Below, in pieces: positions 8,706-17,437 of a DNA stretch of 64,000 nt. A model generated the notes under the pieces. The model searched no databases, had not been told where the DNA came from, and saw nothing but the letters and a program-made list of their open reading frames with translations. Origin of the DNA: CBDEGK01 sp965237855 (GTDB lineage Bacteria > Pseudomonadota > Gammaproteobacteria > Pseudomonadales > Halieaceae). A program made the translations under genes and the position numbers. Where the stretch lies: the NCBI GenBank assembly GCA_965237855.1, contig CBDEGK010000004.1:1072692-1136691 (forward strand). Direction: 5' to 3'. Each line of letters starts with the position of its first letter. Positions within the stretch are counted from its first letter, which is position 1.

Positions 8706-9437
8706 CTATTCGCCCGGAAGATTTTGCCACAGGGTGTCGTGGGCGCTATCCCCTTCAACATCTGGCCGGCCATTCGTGTAGTAATACAGTGCAATTGATT
8801 TGCGGGTGACGTCGTCGGGACACTCCAGTGGCTCCGGATGGCCGTGGAAGGAGCTGGATGTGGTACTGAAGATGACACAACGACCAGCCACCGGGGCAAT
8901 CGAGTGGATCCGCTTGTCCACCGTCTTGTTCCACAGCTCCAGGTTGCCACCCCACTCCGCCTGCCAATTTTCATTAAAATAGATCAGCAGGTTAAGCCGT
9001 CGATCCAGCTGTACTTCCGGGTGCTTGTTGAAGTCCGCATGCACGCGCAAGAAACCCCCTGGCAGGGTTTGGTGTACGCCCCCACCGAGCAGGTACGGGT
9101 CGGGGATGAGGTTTTCAATACCCGTCATTTTTTCCAGCAGGCAAACAAAGCGGGAAGAATTTAGCTCCCAGTAGAGTCTGCGCAGGGCAATATTGACAGC
9201 CGCCTCCCTCGACACCCAGCGTTTTCGAAACTGGGCCGGCTTGCCACTGGTCATATCCGCCGAGCGATCTTCCTGCCCGGCCTTCACCACGGCTGGCGGG
9301 AAATGTGGCAACAGCGCAGCCACGATCGCCGAGCTGAGAAAACTGTCGAGCGCAATATGCGGGAAGGGCTGAGCGGCCTGGTAGGCACTGGCAGCCTCAA
9401 GCATGCGCGGGCCAATTTCGGGGTAATCCAATAACAT
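8706..9437 (-). CDS. 2OG-Fe(II) oxygenase, prolyl 4-hydroxylase-like (paralog A)
   Basis: A non-haem iron, 2-oxoglutarate-dependent oxygenase of about 243 residues. The iron facial triad is visible as HADF (H-x-D) and a distal His in SSFHGHPEPL. The 2OG-anchoring Arg lies in TRKSIALYY. The N-terminal QPFPHIALDSFL segment is typical of this prolyl-hydroxylase-like family. I chose the ATG at 9437 rather than the longer frame to 9485, which runs into the upstream gene. It is a close paralog of the next gene and lies 5 bp after it in one operon. The substrate could be a sugar, lipid or peptide. Confidence 0.82.
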   Translation of the reverse strand: MLLDYPEIGPRMLEAASAYQAAQPFPHIALDSFLSSAIVAALLPHFPPAVVKAGQEDRSADMTSGKPAQFRKRWVSREAAVNIALRRLYWELNSSRFVCLLEKMTGIENLIPDPYLLGGGVHQTLPGGFLRVHADFNKHPEVQLDRRLNLLIYFNENWQAEWGGNLELWNKTVDKRIHSIAPVAGRCVIFSTTSSSFHGHPEPLECPDDVTRKSIALYYYTNGRPDVEGDSAHDTLWQNLPGE

Positions 9438-9442
9438 CCGAG

Positions 9443-10294
9443 CTACTCCAACTCCGGCAGCCGAGTTTCCGGCAACGGCTGCCAATCGGTACGCTGAGTC
9501 GCCTCAACCTCTCCATCTTCGCGGCCACGGCTATAGTAATAGGTAGCCACCGATTTTCTTGACTGCCCCGGCGGGCAACTGAGCGGGCGCGGATGGCCGT
9601 GGAATGAGCTTTCAGTGGTACTAAAAATCACACAGCGCCCGGCCAGGGGTCGTATACGGCGCTCACAACGACTCATATCGCGCGACCACAATTCCAATTC
9701 CCCGCCATACTCATCCTTCCAATCGCGATTCAGGTAGAGCAGCACATTGAGACGACGATCCAGGTTGTACTCAGCGTGATTAGTAAAATCTGCATGCACC
9801 CCCAATACCCCGCCGGGTAGCACCTGATGCAAGCCACCGCCGCGCAGTTTCGGATCGGCGAGCAAGCCCGAGATACCGGTCAATTTTTCCAGGAAGCGCA
9901 GAAAAGTACCGGAGTTCAATTCCCACATGAGCTCCCGCAAGGTCGGCGGCATTTCCTCGACGTGGGGCATACCGAGCTTGTTGAACTGCATCAGTTCGCC
10001 ACTCTCCGTTTCCGCATGAACCTTGCGCCAGCTCAGCGGCTCCTCTGGTGCAGGAAACTCCGCCAACAATTCATCGACGGCCACTGCAGGGAGGAAATCT
10101 TCAATCATGACATGGGGGAAGGGCGTGGCGCTGGCATATTGCACTGCATACTGATCTGCGAGGGCGAACAACCTGTCCGAATCCAGCAAGGGTAGCCGCC
10201 CAAGAAAATTCTGCAGCGCAGCCGACTGATCAGAGCTGATCGCCCGCCCGGGTTTTTCCTGCTTCCCGGGGAATAAACGCTGCCAAAAACCCAT
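9443..10294 (-). CDS. 2OG-Fe(II) oxygenase, prolyl 4-hydroxylase-like (paralog B)
   Basis: A 283-residue paralog of the downstream oxygenase, with HADF (iron H-x-D), the distal His in SSFHGHPRPL and the 2OG Arg in SRKSVATYY. The first 40 residues are an extra basic and polar N-terminal segment. The ATG at 10294 is preceded by a good Shine-Dalgarno AAAGGGG and is preferred over the frame opening at 10366. Tandem duplication with the neighbour is evident from near-identical motif order. The hydroxylation target is unknown. Confidence 0.82.
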   Translation of the reverse strand: MGFWQRLFPGKQEKPGRAISSDQSAALQNFLGRLPLLDSDRLFALADQYAVQYASATPFPHVMIEDFLPAVAVDELLAEFPAPEEPLSWRKVHAETESGELMQFNKLGMPHVEEMPPTLRELMWELNSGTFLRFLEKLTGISGLLADPKLRGGGLHQVLPGGVLGVHADFTNHAEYNLDRRLNVLLYLNRDWKDEYGGELELWSRDMSRCERRIRPLAGRCVIFSTTESSFHGHPRPLSCPPGQSRKSVATYYYSRGREDGEVEATQRTDWQPLPETRLPELE

Positions 10295-10426
10295 GAATAT
10301 ACCCCTTTGACCAGGCCGTATTATATCCACAGCTGTTGCCGGGAAACAGGGAAACCTGCTGCGCAACCTTGACCTGACGCAAGCTTGCTCCTATCGTGCC
10401 AGTGAATTAAACAATAGCCGGCAATA

Positions 10427-11197
10427 TTGAATACAAAATCCTCAAGCCAGCTTCGCGCCCTCTGCATACTGCCAGCAACCCTGCTGTTAGCCGGTTGTTT
10501 CCAGACCCAACTCAATGGCACCGTGGCGGCAGCGACGGTTACTTTGACCACGCTGAGACAGCCGCTGCGGACACTTTATACAATCACCGGCAGCGATAAG
10601 TCGCAGATTATCGAACATTACGGGCAGGATAAGTGGGACAAATCGAACACGGTAGAGAAGCTGACGTTGACCGGCGTTATTACCTTACCGGAAAAGGAAC
10701 TGGCCAAGAAATACTACCTGCTGACCGCCAGCGGCGGGAGCAATCGCGATCCCGGGGCGCTTTTGCAGTACCTTGAGGACCCGCGCCCGGTGAATGGCTC
10801 CTGGCACGCAATCCTTCCCCCACACCGCGTTGGCCACAAAAACAACCGCATATCCCTGCTCACCGAGGCCAGTTACCAGTGGGTGATGGGGGAAACACAC
10901 GGACAGCTACCTACCGATAAAAAAATTGGCCAACTGCTGGATCAGGTATCCCGACACCTGGTCGGTGATGTCGACAGAAATGGAAGCGTTAATTACGACG
11001 ATCTACTGTCCTGGGATATTTACTGGCATAAAAACCTGTATCTGGGAGACCCAGTGCTGCTGGAACAGCTGGACCTGGTGCTAAGCCTCAACTCAGTTGA
11101 CGATATAGTGCGGAAATTTGCGCTGCGGTTGATTCCAGTACAACCGGGACCACTAGGGCCGCTTACGGGCAATAACCAGGAACTGCTTGCCGAATAG
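10427..11197 (+). CDS. Putative lipoprotein with dockerin/EF-hand-like calcium motif
   Basis: A 256-residue protein from a TTG start. Residues 1-23 form a lipoprotein signal peptide ending in the lipobox LLAGC, so it should be lipidated and exported. No catalytic family is recognised. Near residues 184-195 the sequence DVDRNGSVNYDD fits a calcium-binding EF-hand/dockerin loop (D-x-D-x-N-G-x-V). Such loops occur in extracellular polysaccharide-associated proteins. The 3' end overlaps the convergent methyltransferase by 45 bp. Confidence 0.65.
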   Translation: MNTKSSSQLRALCILPATLLLAGCFQTQLNGTVAAATVTLTTLRQPLRTLYTITGSDKSQIIEHYGQDKWDKSNTVEKLTLTGVITLPEKELAKKYYLLTASGGSNRDPGALLQYLEDPRPVNGSWHAILPPHRVGHKNNRISLLTEASYQWVMGETHGQLPTDKKIGQLLDQVSRHLVGDVDRNGSVNYDDLLSWDIYWHKNLYLGDPVLLEQLDLVLSLNSVDDIVRKFALRLIPVQPGPLGPLTGNNQELLAE

Positions 11198-11818
11198 CGG
11201 CCACAGGAACGGCAGGCGCAGATAGATGTCTACCAGCATTAGTGGTGGATTGCTCCCTGCCGACATGGAGTAAGGCAAAAAGCGCGCTATCGCCGTCTCG
11301 CCCTCAAATCCGCTCAGTGACAATAGTTCCACAACACTGCGATCGGTCAGCGGAATATGATGATCCCAAAAGTCCCAGTATTCGCCACCGACAAAACGCA
11401 GGTTCGGGCCCAACAGGATAATTCTTCCACCGGGTTTCAGACAGCGATTAGCCTCATCAATGGTTCGCTGCAGGTCAGCTTTAGCGGACAAATGCTCCAG
11501 AAAATTACTGCTGAACACCACGTCGAGACTGTTGTCTTCCAGCGGCCATGGGGTGGAGCAGTCCTGGCCCAGGAACTCGACACCGGCGCCGAGAAATTGT
11601 GCGGAATCGGGGTTCATATCCATGGCATAACACTGCGCGGCTTGAATATTGCGGCTGAACTCGCCCCAACCACAACCGAGATCGAGAACGATCTGATTCT
11701 CACCGACCCACGCCTGCAACCGTCTGTGAATTATTCGCTGCCATACGGCATCGCGATAGGCTTCATTGTCGCTGAAACGACGTTGATACTGCTCGCTTAG
11801 GGAATCCGATTCCGTCAA
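11153..11818 (-). CDS. Class I SAM-dependent methyltransferase (Methyltransf_11)
   Basis: A 221-residue methyltransferase. Motif I is VLDLGCGWGEFSRN, the post-I acidic region is YAMDMNPDS, and motif IV/V is visible as DVVFSSNFLEHL with LKPGGRIILLGP. It is the last gene of a leftward operon (SGNH gene, epimerase, FAD oxidoreductase, GtrA, this gene) and overlaps the GtrA stop by 4 bp. It likely modifies a sugar or lipid-linked intermediate. Confidence 0.85.
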   Translation of the reverse strand: MTESDSLSEQYQRRFSDNEAYRDAVWQRIIHRRLQAWVGENQIVLDLGCGWGEFSRNIQAAQCYAMDMNPDSAQFLGAGVEFLGQDCSTPWPLEDNSLDVVFSSNFLEHLSAKADLQRTIDEANRCLKPGGRIILLGPNLRFVGGEYWDFWDHHIPLTDRSVVELLSLSGFEGETAIARFLPYSMSAGSNPPLMLVDIYLRLPFLWPLFGKQFLVIARKRP

Positions 11819-12276
11819 GGGCGACTGGCTCCTCTAAAGGTGATGTACCGATGGCCGAGAAAACTGCTGAATACCGGCAGCATTATACCAGCAAGATGTG
11901 CCACAGCCTCCGCTGTCTGAACCCCAAGTTCTGTCTCTGCCTGCAGAAATTGAGCCAGGTACAAACTCAGCAACCAGGTCTGCACCAGCGCAAACAGGTT
12001 GACCAGGATGTAGTAGAAAATTTCTGCAGCCACATGCTGACTGGAGCCCCAAAACACATAGGTTTTGTTGAGAAAAAAGCCAGTGCTCAAGCCGACACAA
12101 AACGCCATCAGCACCGCCGTTTCGAAATCGACAAACTGGCTGAACAATATCCGACTGAGAAAATTGGCCGCAGCCGCTGTTCCACCCGCCAGCAGGAAGC
12201 GCGCAAATTGTTCTGACAACAGCCGTTTAAATAATTTCTGCACTGAGCTCTGCTGCCAGTTTTTCGCCAAGGGCAA
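11815..12276 (-). CDS. GtrA-like membrane protein (glycolipid flippase family)
   Basis: A 153-residue protein with four predicted transmembrane helices and the GtrA signatures FLLAGGTAAAANFL and FFLNKTYVFWG, ending with HRYITFRG. GtrA proteins are thought to flip undecaprenyl-phosphate-linked glucose or related lipid-linked sugars across the inner membrane. The first ATG makes a 50-bp overlap with the upstream FAD oxidoreductase. A TTG about 20 codons further in is an alternative start. Confidence 0.85.
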   Translation of the reverse strand: MPLAKNWQQSSVQKLFKRLLSEQFARFLLAGGTAAAANFLSRILFSQFVDFETAVLMAFCVGLSTGFFLNKTYVFWGSSQHVAAEIFYYILVNLFALVQTWLLSLYLAQFLQAETELGVQTAEAVAHLAGIMLPVFSSFLGHRYITFRGASRP

Positions 12277-13519
12277 TACTCTCCGATATCGAACGGTCTT
12301 CGGGATAGTAGTAGGACGTATCAGCGACCCACAAATTTTCTATACCTGGATTGATGGGGGGCAAACCTTCAAGGAAGCCCGGCGGGCATATTACCTGAGC
12401 ATAGCGATAACGTCCCGCCTGCATCACAAGGATATCCTCCTCGACCAACGCTGGGTTGATTTTGAACAGATAGCTTTTGGAGCGCTGCACGAACCACTCA
12501 TCACTCTGTTGATAATCCGGGTGTTCAAAAGGCAGGTAATACGGTAGGTAAACCACGGTTTCCGGCAGCGGGTTGAGATGCGAATACTCAATGATACCCG
12601 GCATGCTGATTTCGGGATCATTGATATTTAGCCAGAAGTAAGGTGTCACCGAGCGCCTCAACTTGGCCAACACACAGACCACGGCAATATTATCGATGCT
12701 GGCATATGCTTGCCTGACCTCCACCGGCAAGCCCGGTATCATGTCTGGAACAAAGGGCAAGGGCACGGTGCTAATCACCGCGTCAAAGTGGATTGTATTC
12801 TCCCCAACCCGCACTCCCCGGCAACGACCCTCTTCTATCAACACTTCATCGACGCGGCTGCTCAGATGTATGCGGCCGCCACTTCCTTCAATGCTCGCAG
12901 CCATCGCCCGCAGTAAAGTGTCTGATCCACCCTCCAGGTAACCCATTTCCTCGGTAAAAATATTTCGCCGAGACTGGCCTACCCGGCGCATCCGCGACCA
13001 AATCCAGGCCGCCGACAAGTTGTCGGTATACTGGAAAAATTTGAGATCAAATAGCGGCCGCCACAATTCATCATAGCCCCGCCTGCCAACCCAGCGGCGC
13101 AGCCAGCTAACCGCATCCATCTTGTCCAGTTTGCGCCAGTCACGGCGATGGGTAGACAGAAATACCAGTAGGCCATAGCGAATCTTGGAGATGAGATCGA
13201 GGCCCCGGAACATCAGCAGGGCCTGGGGATTACCCCAGGCTTTCACTTCACCGCCATGATAGTAGCCCATGTGGGTTTCCACCCAACGCAGCTGGTCAGC
13301 AATACCGAGGTCTTCGAGCATGCGCAAATAGGGCGCATCGCCTTTGCAGATAAAGTGATAGAAGCGCTCTATTCGCAGCCCGGCGAAATCCATGGACGCG
13401 GTCATGCCACCCAGAACCGCATCTGCCTCAAACAGGGAAACACGATGACCAGATTCCTGTAGACGCAATACCGTCGCCAGGCCCATGGGACCCCCACCTA
13501 TAACCGCTACATTTGCCAT
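12227..13519 (-). CDS. NAD(P)/FAD-dependent oxidoreductase (amine oxidase/mutase-like)
   Basis: A 430-residue flavoprotein with an N-terminal FAD-binding Rossmann motif (VAVIGGGPMGLATVLRL) and the following GGMTASMDF loop of the amine-oxidase/UDP-galactopyranose-mutase/desaturase superfamily. The C-terminal VADTSYYYPEDRSISESI motif closes the FAD site. In glycan clusters such proteins act on sugars or lipid carriers, but the substrate cannot be read here. It lies immediately after the epimerase gene with no gap, so the two probably act in the same pathway. Confidence 0.82.
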   Translation of the reverse strand: MANVAVIGGGPMGLATVLRLQESGHRVSLFEADAVLGGMTASMDFAGLRIERFYHFICKGDAPYLRMLEDLGIADQLRWVETHMGYYHGGEVKAWGNPQALLMFRGLDLISKIRYGLLVFLSTHRRDWRKLDKMDAVSWLRRWVGRRGYDELWRPLFDLKFFQYTDNLSAAWIWSRMRRVGQSRRNIFTEEMGYLEGGSDTLLRAMAASIEGSGGRIHLSSRVDEVLIEEGRCRGVRVGENTIHFDAVISTVPLPFVPDMIPGLPVEVRQAYASIDNIAVVCVLAKLRRSVTPYFWLNINDPEISMPGIIEYSHLNPLPETVVYLPYYLPFEHPDYQQSDEWFVQRSKSYLFKINPALVEEDILVMQAGRYRYAQVICPPGFLEGLPPINPGIENLWVADTSYYYPEDRSISESIALGEKLAAELSAEII

Positions 13520-14464
13520 CTAGAATTCCAAAGCCATGTCACTGTAGGTGGGATCGGTGAATGTCTCCCGCAATGCCAGATCCAGCTTGGTACTAACCAC
13601 CCCAAACGCTTGCTCCCAGTCTACTTCCTCAAACAACTCATCGGTAACCAAGGCCTGCAATTGGAACACCGTAAAGGGTGGATTGGGGTCAAACCAGGCG
13701 TATATTCGCAGCAGGTAGTAAAACAACTGGTAGGGTATGCAGACAATCCAGGTACGACTCTGTATGGCATTGCGGATGGTACGCACAATTTCAAGATAGG
13801 ACAGTATCTGCTTGCCGGTGATACTCACTGGTGGCAGCTCGGTCCGATTTTGAAGGCAACTGACAATAACCGCACAGAAATCCCGGGCGTACAGGGGTTG
13901 GCGCAAATAGTTGCCATCTCCAGGCACCGGGAATACAGGCACCCTCCGCATGAAGCGCGACAACCACCCAAAGTGCTTGCGGTCGAACCAGCCGAACATA
14001 AGAGTCGGTCGCAACACCATGCTCGGATTGACCGCCTTTACCACCAGTTGCTCCTGGGCAGTTTTGGAACGGCTATACAGATCATCGGCCAGAGAGGTCA
14101 CCACCGATGAGCTGACATGCACCACATAGCAATCCGGGTTGTCGGCAAGAGCTTCTAGACACAGCTCCGTTGCGACTACATTGTTGTTGTGAAATTCCTC
14201 GGCAGCCAGACCACCGATCTGGGCATGCAAAAACACCACCAGTTGCGCGCCTGCCAATTCGCTCATCCATTCACCGCGCCTGGACAGATCAACCTCCAAC
14301 GCAGAGACATCGGGATGAAGCTGGCGCAGGATATCGATATTGACCGCCGACTTATCCAGTGCGGTGATTCGGCTATAGCCTGCCTGCTTCAAGGAGACGA
14401 TGAGATTCAGTCCGACCAGGCCCGCCGCACCGGTAATTACGACTTGTGGCATGTCACTGGTCAT
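13520..14464 (-). CDS. NAD-dependent epimerase/dehydratase
   Basis: A 314-residue extended short-chain dehydrogenase/reductase. The NAD-binding glycine motif ITGAAGLVGLN is at the N-terminus and the catalytic YxxxK reads YSRSK, with an upstream HVSSSVV strand supplying the Ser. These enzymes act on nucleotide sugars by epimerisation, dehydration or reduction. It overlaps the SGNH gene stop by 4 bp and abuts the FAD oxidoreductase, in one operon. The specific sugar is unknown. Confidence 0.85.
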   Translation of the reverse strand: MTSDMPQVVITGAAGLVGLNLIVSLKQAGYSRITALDKSAVNIDILRQLHPDVSALEVDLSRRGEWMSELAGAQLVVFLHAQIGGLAAEEFHNNNVVATELCLEALADNPDCYVVHVSSSVVTSLADDLYSRSKTAQEQLVVKAVNPSMVLRPTLMFGWFDRKHFGWLSRFMRRVPVFPVPGDGNYLRQPLYARDFCAVIVSCLQNRTELPPVSITGKQILSYLEIVRTIRNAIQSRTWIVCIPYQLFYYLLRIYAWFDPNPPFTVFQLQALVTDELFEEVDWEQAFGVVSTKLDLALRETFTDPTYSDMALEF

Positions 14465-15324
14465 ACCGGGCGTCGGGCCGAACTCTGCCGAATTTGTTCA
14501 ACCACGTCGCTGTTCGCCCGCGCCCAACGCTCCCGCTTGCGACGATCCTCTGCCAACACCCAATCAATGTTTTCCGCGGTCAATCGCACACCAAAGTCCG
14601 GGTGTTTTTCCAGGTCCGGGGAGGGACTGGCAAAGACAACATCCTGCAGCAGGGATCCCGTGCGTGGGGTCGGGTGGGTGGGATCAAAGAAAAATTTCAT
14701 AGGCCTGCCGGGGCCAGTGGTGGCTGGCAGCGCCTCGGTGGTAATGCTGTTGTATCCACTGAAGTCCCACAATGGAAAGGTGTCTGTATCGAACTCCTGG
14801 GCCAATCGCAGGTTTAATGACACCACCTGGCGTTTAGCCGTTTCAAACTGCTCCCATACGCCGACTGCCCGCATATTCTCCTGCAAGCGAGCGTGGATGG
14901 GAGAAAAGAACATAAGCAGCTCAACATCCTGCTGATAGGCCAGCCTGACCAGCTGGGCAATATTGCCAAGCTCATTGTGCCCGTTGCGAGGCTCCAACTG
15001 AAAGCACTTGTCTGGCGCTGGAAACCACTCCTGGGAACGATACCTCTTTTCTACCGCCAGGAATCTTGGCAGATACTGCACCGCCCGTGGTCGTGGACCC
15101 TTCCAGAATCCATCGCTCTGCAAATACATAGGGTGGTTATCTTTACCAGCAAATGAAGACTGTCGTTGAATAGTGTCGATACTCTTCCTGGTTACCCCAA
15201 TGGACACCAGGGAATCCAGGTAGTCCTCCAACTTTTGCGCGAACCGCGAGATCGAGTCGCTGGACTCCAGCTGCAAACGAGCCCGATGCTCCTTCTCATT
15301 CCTCACCTTCGCGGGTCTCTGCAA
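14461..15324 (-). pseudogene. SGNH/AlgX-like acetyltransferase-partner protein, C-terminal part (frameshifted)
   Basis: This 287-residue frame is the continuation, one reading frame off, of the N-terminal piece at 15303-15746. Joined they give 434 residues, matching the intact 433-residue paralog at 45332. Shared landmarks are FFSPIHARL versus FMPFHARL, and PLWDFSGYNSITTEALP versus PIWDFTGYNSITTEPVP, followed by a D-P-x-H motif (FDPTHPT versus LDPSHVS). The frame break falls near 15318-15330. The frame could start at a TTG (15324), but no sensible protein begins there. Either the gene is broken or the base call is wrong. Confidence 0.8.
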
Positions 15325-15746
15325 TTATTCAACATCGGCAGATCCAGCGATAACAGCACGCGGCGAATGGGCGCTGCAGAACTCGCGTGCTGAAAACTCT
15401 GCAACTGCATGCTGGCAGTGCTGCCCGGTAAGGCATAGTTGTAGGCATTGAATCCCTGCCAGCCAGGGTGTCGGCTACTCAGGGATGCCCCGGCCCGCGA
15501 GGTACCGAGAAGCAGGGCATCGGGCTGCTGGCGCGCCACAACATAGGGTTTACTGACGAAAAGACTGAGAAAAAACTCGGTTTTGAACTGATTCAGGCCT
15601 TTGATAGCGGGCGATTGGAACAGCGCCAAGGGATTGATCAACCAGTTGAACAGACCGAGGCCTGCCAATAACACCCCGGTCAAAAGAAGGGTTTTCTGCG
15701 TAAATTTCCTAGGATCCATAGGTATATTTTGTTCACTGTAGGGCAA
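15303..15746 (-). pseudogene. SGNH/AlgX-like acetyltransferase-partner protein, N-terminal part (frameshifted)
   Basis: N-terminal 147 residues of the same gene. There is a signal anchor (about residues 18-36), then NPLALFQSPAIKG, the nucleophile-like block LLLGTSRAGASLSS and HPGWQGFNAYNYALPGSTA. The last block aligns with the intact paralog's LGVSRAGSSLATDHPGW. In that paralog the reading continues past LDFYMFNVHRDQRP. Here the frame stops soon after LDLPMLNNCRDP. These proteins face the periplasm and are thought to work with an MBOAT transporter-transferase, as AlgX/AlgJ do with AlgI. The gene diverges from the MBOAT gene at 15826. Confidence 0.8.
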
Positions 15747-15751
15747 AACAA

Positions 15752-15780
15752 TTCTATTACAAATTTGCCTTCAGTATAAT
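15752..15780 (+). promoter_or_regulatory. Putative sigma-70 promoter for the MBOAT gene
   Basis: A consensus -10 TATAAT (15775-15780) lies 17 bp downstream of a weak -35 TTCTAT (15752-15757), about 45 bp before the MBOAT ATG. The 79-bp divergent gap between the SGNH and MBOAT genes is AT-rich, as expected for a promoter. Confidence 0.45.
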
Positions 15781-15825
15781 CACGGAACAAGAAAACCAAC
15801 TACTAACCCATCAAAGCTATAGCGA

Positions 15826-17292
15826 ATGCTGTTTAACTCCTACATCTTTATTTTTGCATTCCTGCCCCTTGTGGCTGCGGTTTTCTTCCTCTGCGGCCAG
15901 CTGTTCCCAGCCTGGGTGGGGAAATCCTGGTTACTGCTCTCCTCATGGTTTTTCTATGGCTGGTGGAACCCGGCGTATTTGCCCTTGCTGTGGGCATCGA
16001 CCGCGGGTAATTTTCTGCTGTCGCGCAAAATCAGCAGCTATGGAAAAGGCTCTGTTGCCAGTAAGCGCTTCATGGTGTTGGCCGTCGTGGCCAACGTCGC
16101 CGCGCTCGGCTACTACAAGTACATGGACTTCTTTATAGCCAACGCCAACAGGCTGGGTTTCGACTTCCCCCTGCTACATTTGGCCCTGCCGCTGGCCATT
16201 AGTTTTTTTACCCTGCAACAGATCGCCTATATCGTCGACACCTACCGCGGCGGTGCAACCAATCGTAAGTTGCTCGACTACAGCCTGTTCGTGTGTTTCT
16301 TCCCGCAACTCATTGCCGGGCCCATTGTTCACCACAAGGAAATAATCCCACAGCTAAACCTGCCCCGGCAGGCTTTCATTAATTGGGAGAATATTGGCTG
16401 CGGCCTATACCTGTTTTCCATTGGTCTGTTCAAGAAAGTAGCGCTGGCTGACACGTTCGCGCAATGGGCCAGCAATGGTTTTGACCGGGTTGCATCCCCA
16501 AGCCTGCTGGAAGCCTGGATCAGTAGCTATAGCTATACCCTGCAACTCTATTTCGACTTCAGCGCCTATTCCGACATGGCGCTCGGCCTGGCCCTGATGT
16601 TCAACATCAAGTTGCCGCAGAACTTCAACAGCCCCTATGCCGCCACTAGCATTATCAACCTGTGGCAGCGCTGGCACATGACCCTGACCCGCTTTATCAA
16701 TACCTATATTTACAAACCCGTCTTGCGAGCCATGCCGGCGGTGAATTTCCGCTACGGTATGATGACCAGCTTCCTGGCCATGGTCATCGCCGGGATCTGG
16801 CATGGCGCTGCCTGGACCTTCCTGGTTTTCGGCGTATTGCAGGGTATCGCAATAGTCGTCAATCACATCTGGCGGCGCTCAGGCTATTCCATGCCCGGGT
16901 GGCTGGGCTGGCTGGTGACCTTTCACTTTTTCAGTTTTTCACTGGTTATCTTCCGCGCGCTGGAATGGCAGGACGTGGAGAAAATTTACCAGGGCATGCT
17001 GGGATTGAGCGGGCTGGAAGTCGGTAATATCGTGGCCACTCTGTATCAAAAGCAGCCGTTTTGGTACTTTTCGGCCTTTGGTGCCGTGGTTGGGAAAAAT
17101 TTGGTCGCCCTGATCACTTGCCTCGGTATGATCGCTTACGGCATTTTTCACGTCAGCTATCTGCCCAACAGCAACACCCTGGCCGACAGGTTGACCTTCA
17201 CCTGGCGGCAAATCCTGGGGGTGAGCTGCATGTTGACGATTTCTATTGCCATGCTCTCCAACCCCAGTGAATTCATCTACTTCCAGTTTTAG
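15826..17292 (+). CDS. MBOAT-family membrane O-acyltransferase (AlgI-like), copy 1
   Basis: A 488-residue polytopic membrane protein of the MBOAT family, which moves acyl groups across the inner membrane onto extracellular glycans. The conserved blocks are FFPQLIAGPIVHH, YFDFSAYSDMALG, WQRWHMTLTRF and the catalytic-His block AGIWHGAAWTF. It ends in EFIYFQF, as does copy 2 at 43741. It is divergent from an SGNH/AlgX-like partner, the same arrangement as copy 2, so each pair is likely one functional unit. The acyl group (acetyl or longer) is not defined by sequence. Confidence 0.92.
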   Translation: MLFNSYIFIFAFLPLVAAVFFLCGQLFPAWVGKSWLLLSSWFFYGWWNPAYLPLLWASTAGNFLLSRKISSYGKGSVASKRFMVLAVVANVAALGYYKYMDFFIANANRLGFDFPLLHLALPLAISFFTLQQIAYIVDTYRGGATNRKLLDYSLFVCFFPQLIAGPIVHHKEIIPQLNLPRQAFINWENIGCGLYLFSIGLFKKVALADTFAQWASNGFDRVASPSLLEAWISSYSYTLQLYFDFSAYSDMALGLALMFNIKLPQNFNSPYAATSIINLWQRWHMTLTRFINTYIYKPVLRAMPAVNFRYGMMTSFLAMVIAGIWHGAAWTFLVFGVLQGIAIVVNHIWRRSGYSMPGWLGWLVTFHFFSFSLVIFRALEWQDVEKIYQGMLGLSGLEVGNIVATLYQKQPFWYFSAFGAVVGKNLVALITCLGMIAYGIFHVSYLPNSNTLADRLTFTWRQILGVSCMLTISIAMLSNPSEFIYFQF

Positions 17293-17437
17293 TGCCGGGT
17301 ACCTGCGTTTCCTGCCGCCCCTGGCAAAAAGCCACCCTGAAGCCTATTGATGGTTATAATACTGTTTGCCGCTGCTGAATCTGACTCAAGTGAATGATTC
17401 CCCTACTTTCTGCTTCGATGACAACCTGGAGACAACC

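Noticed and set aside
17293..17437. Rho-independent terminator after MBOAT copy 1
   Set aside because: A short TGGC-AAAAA-GCCA hairpin is present but has no T-run after it.
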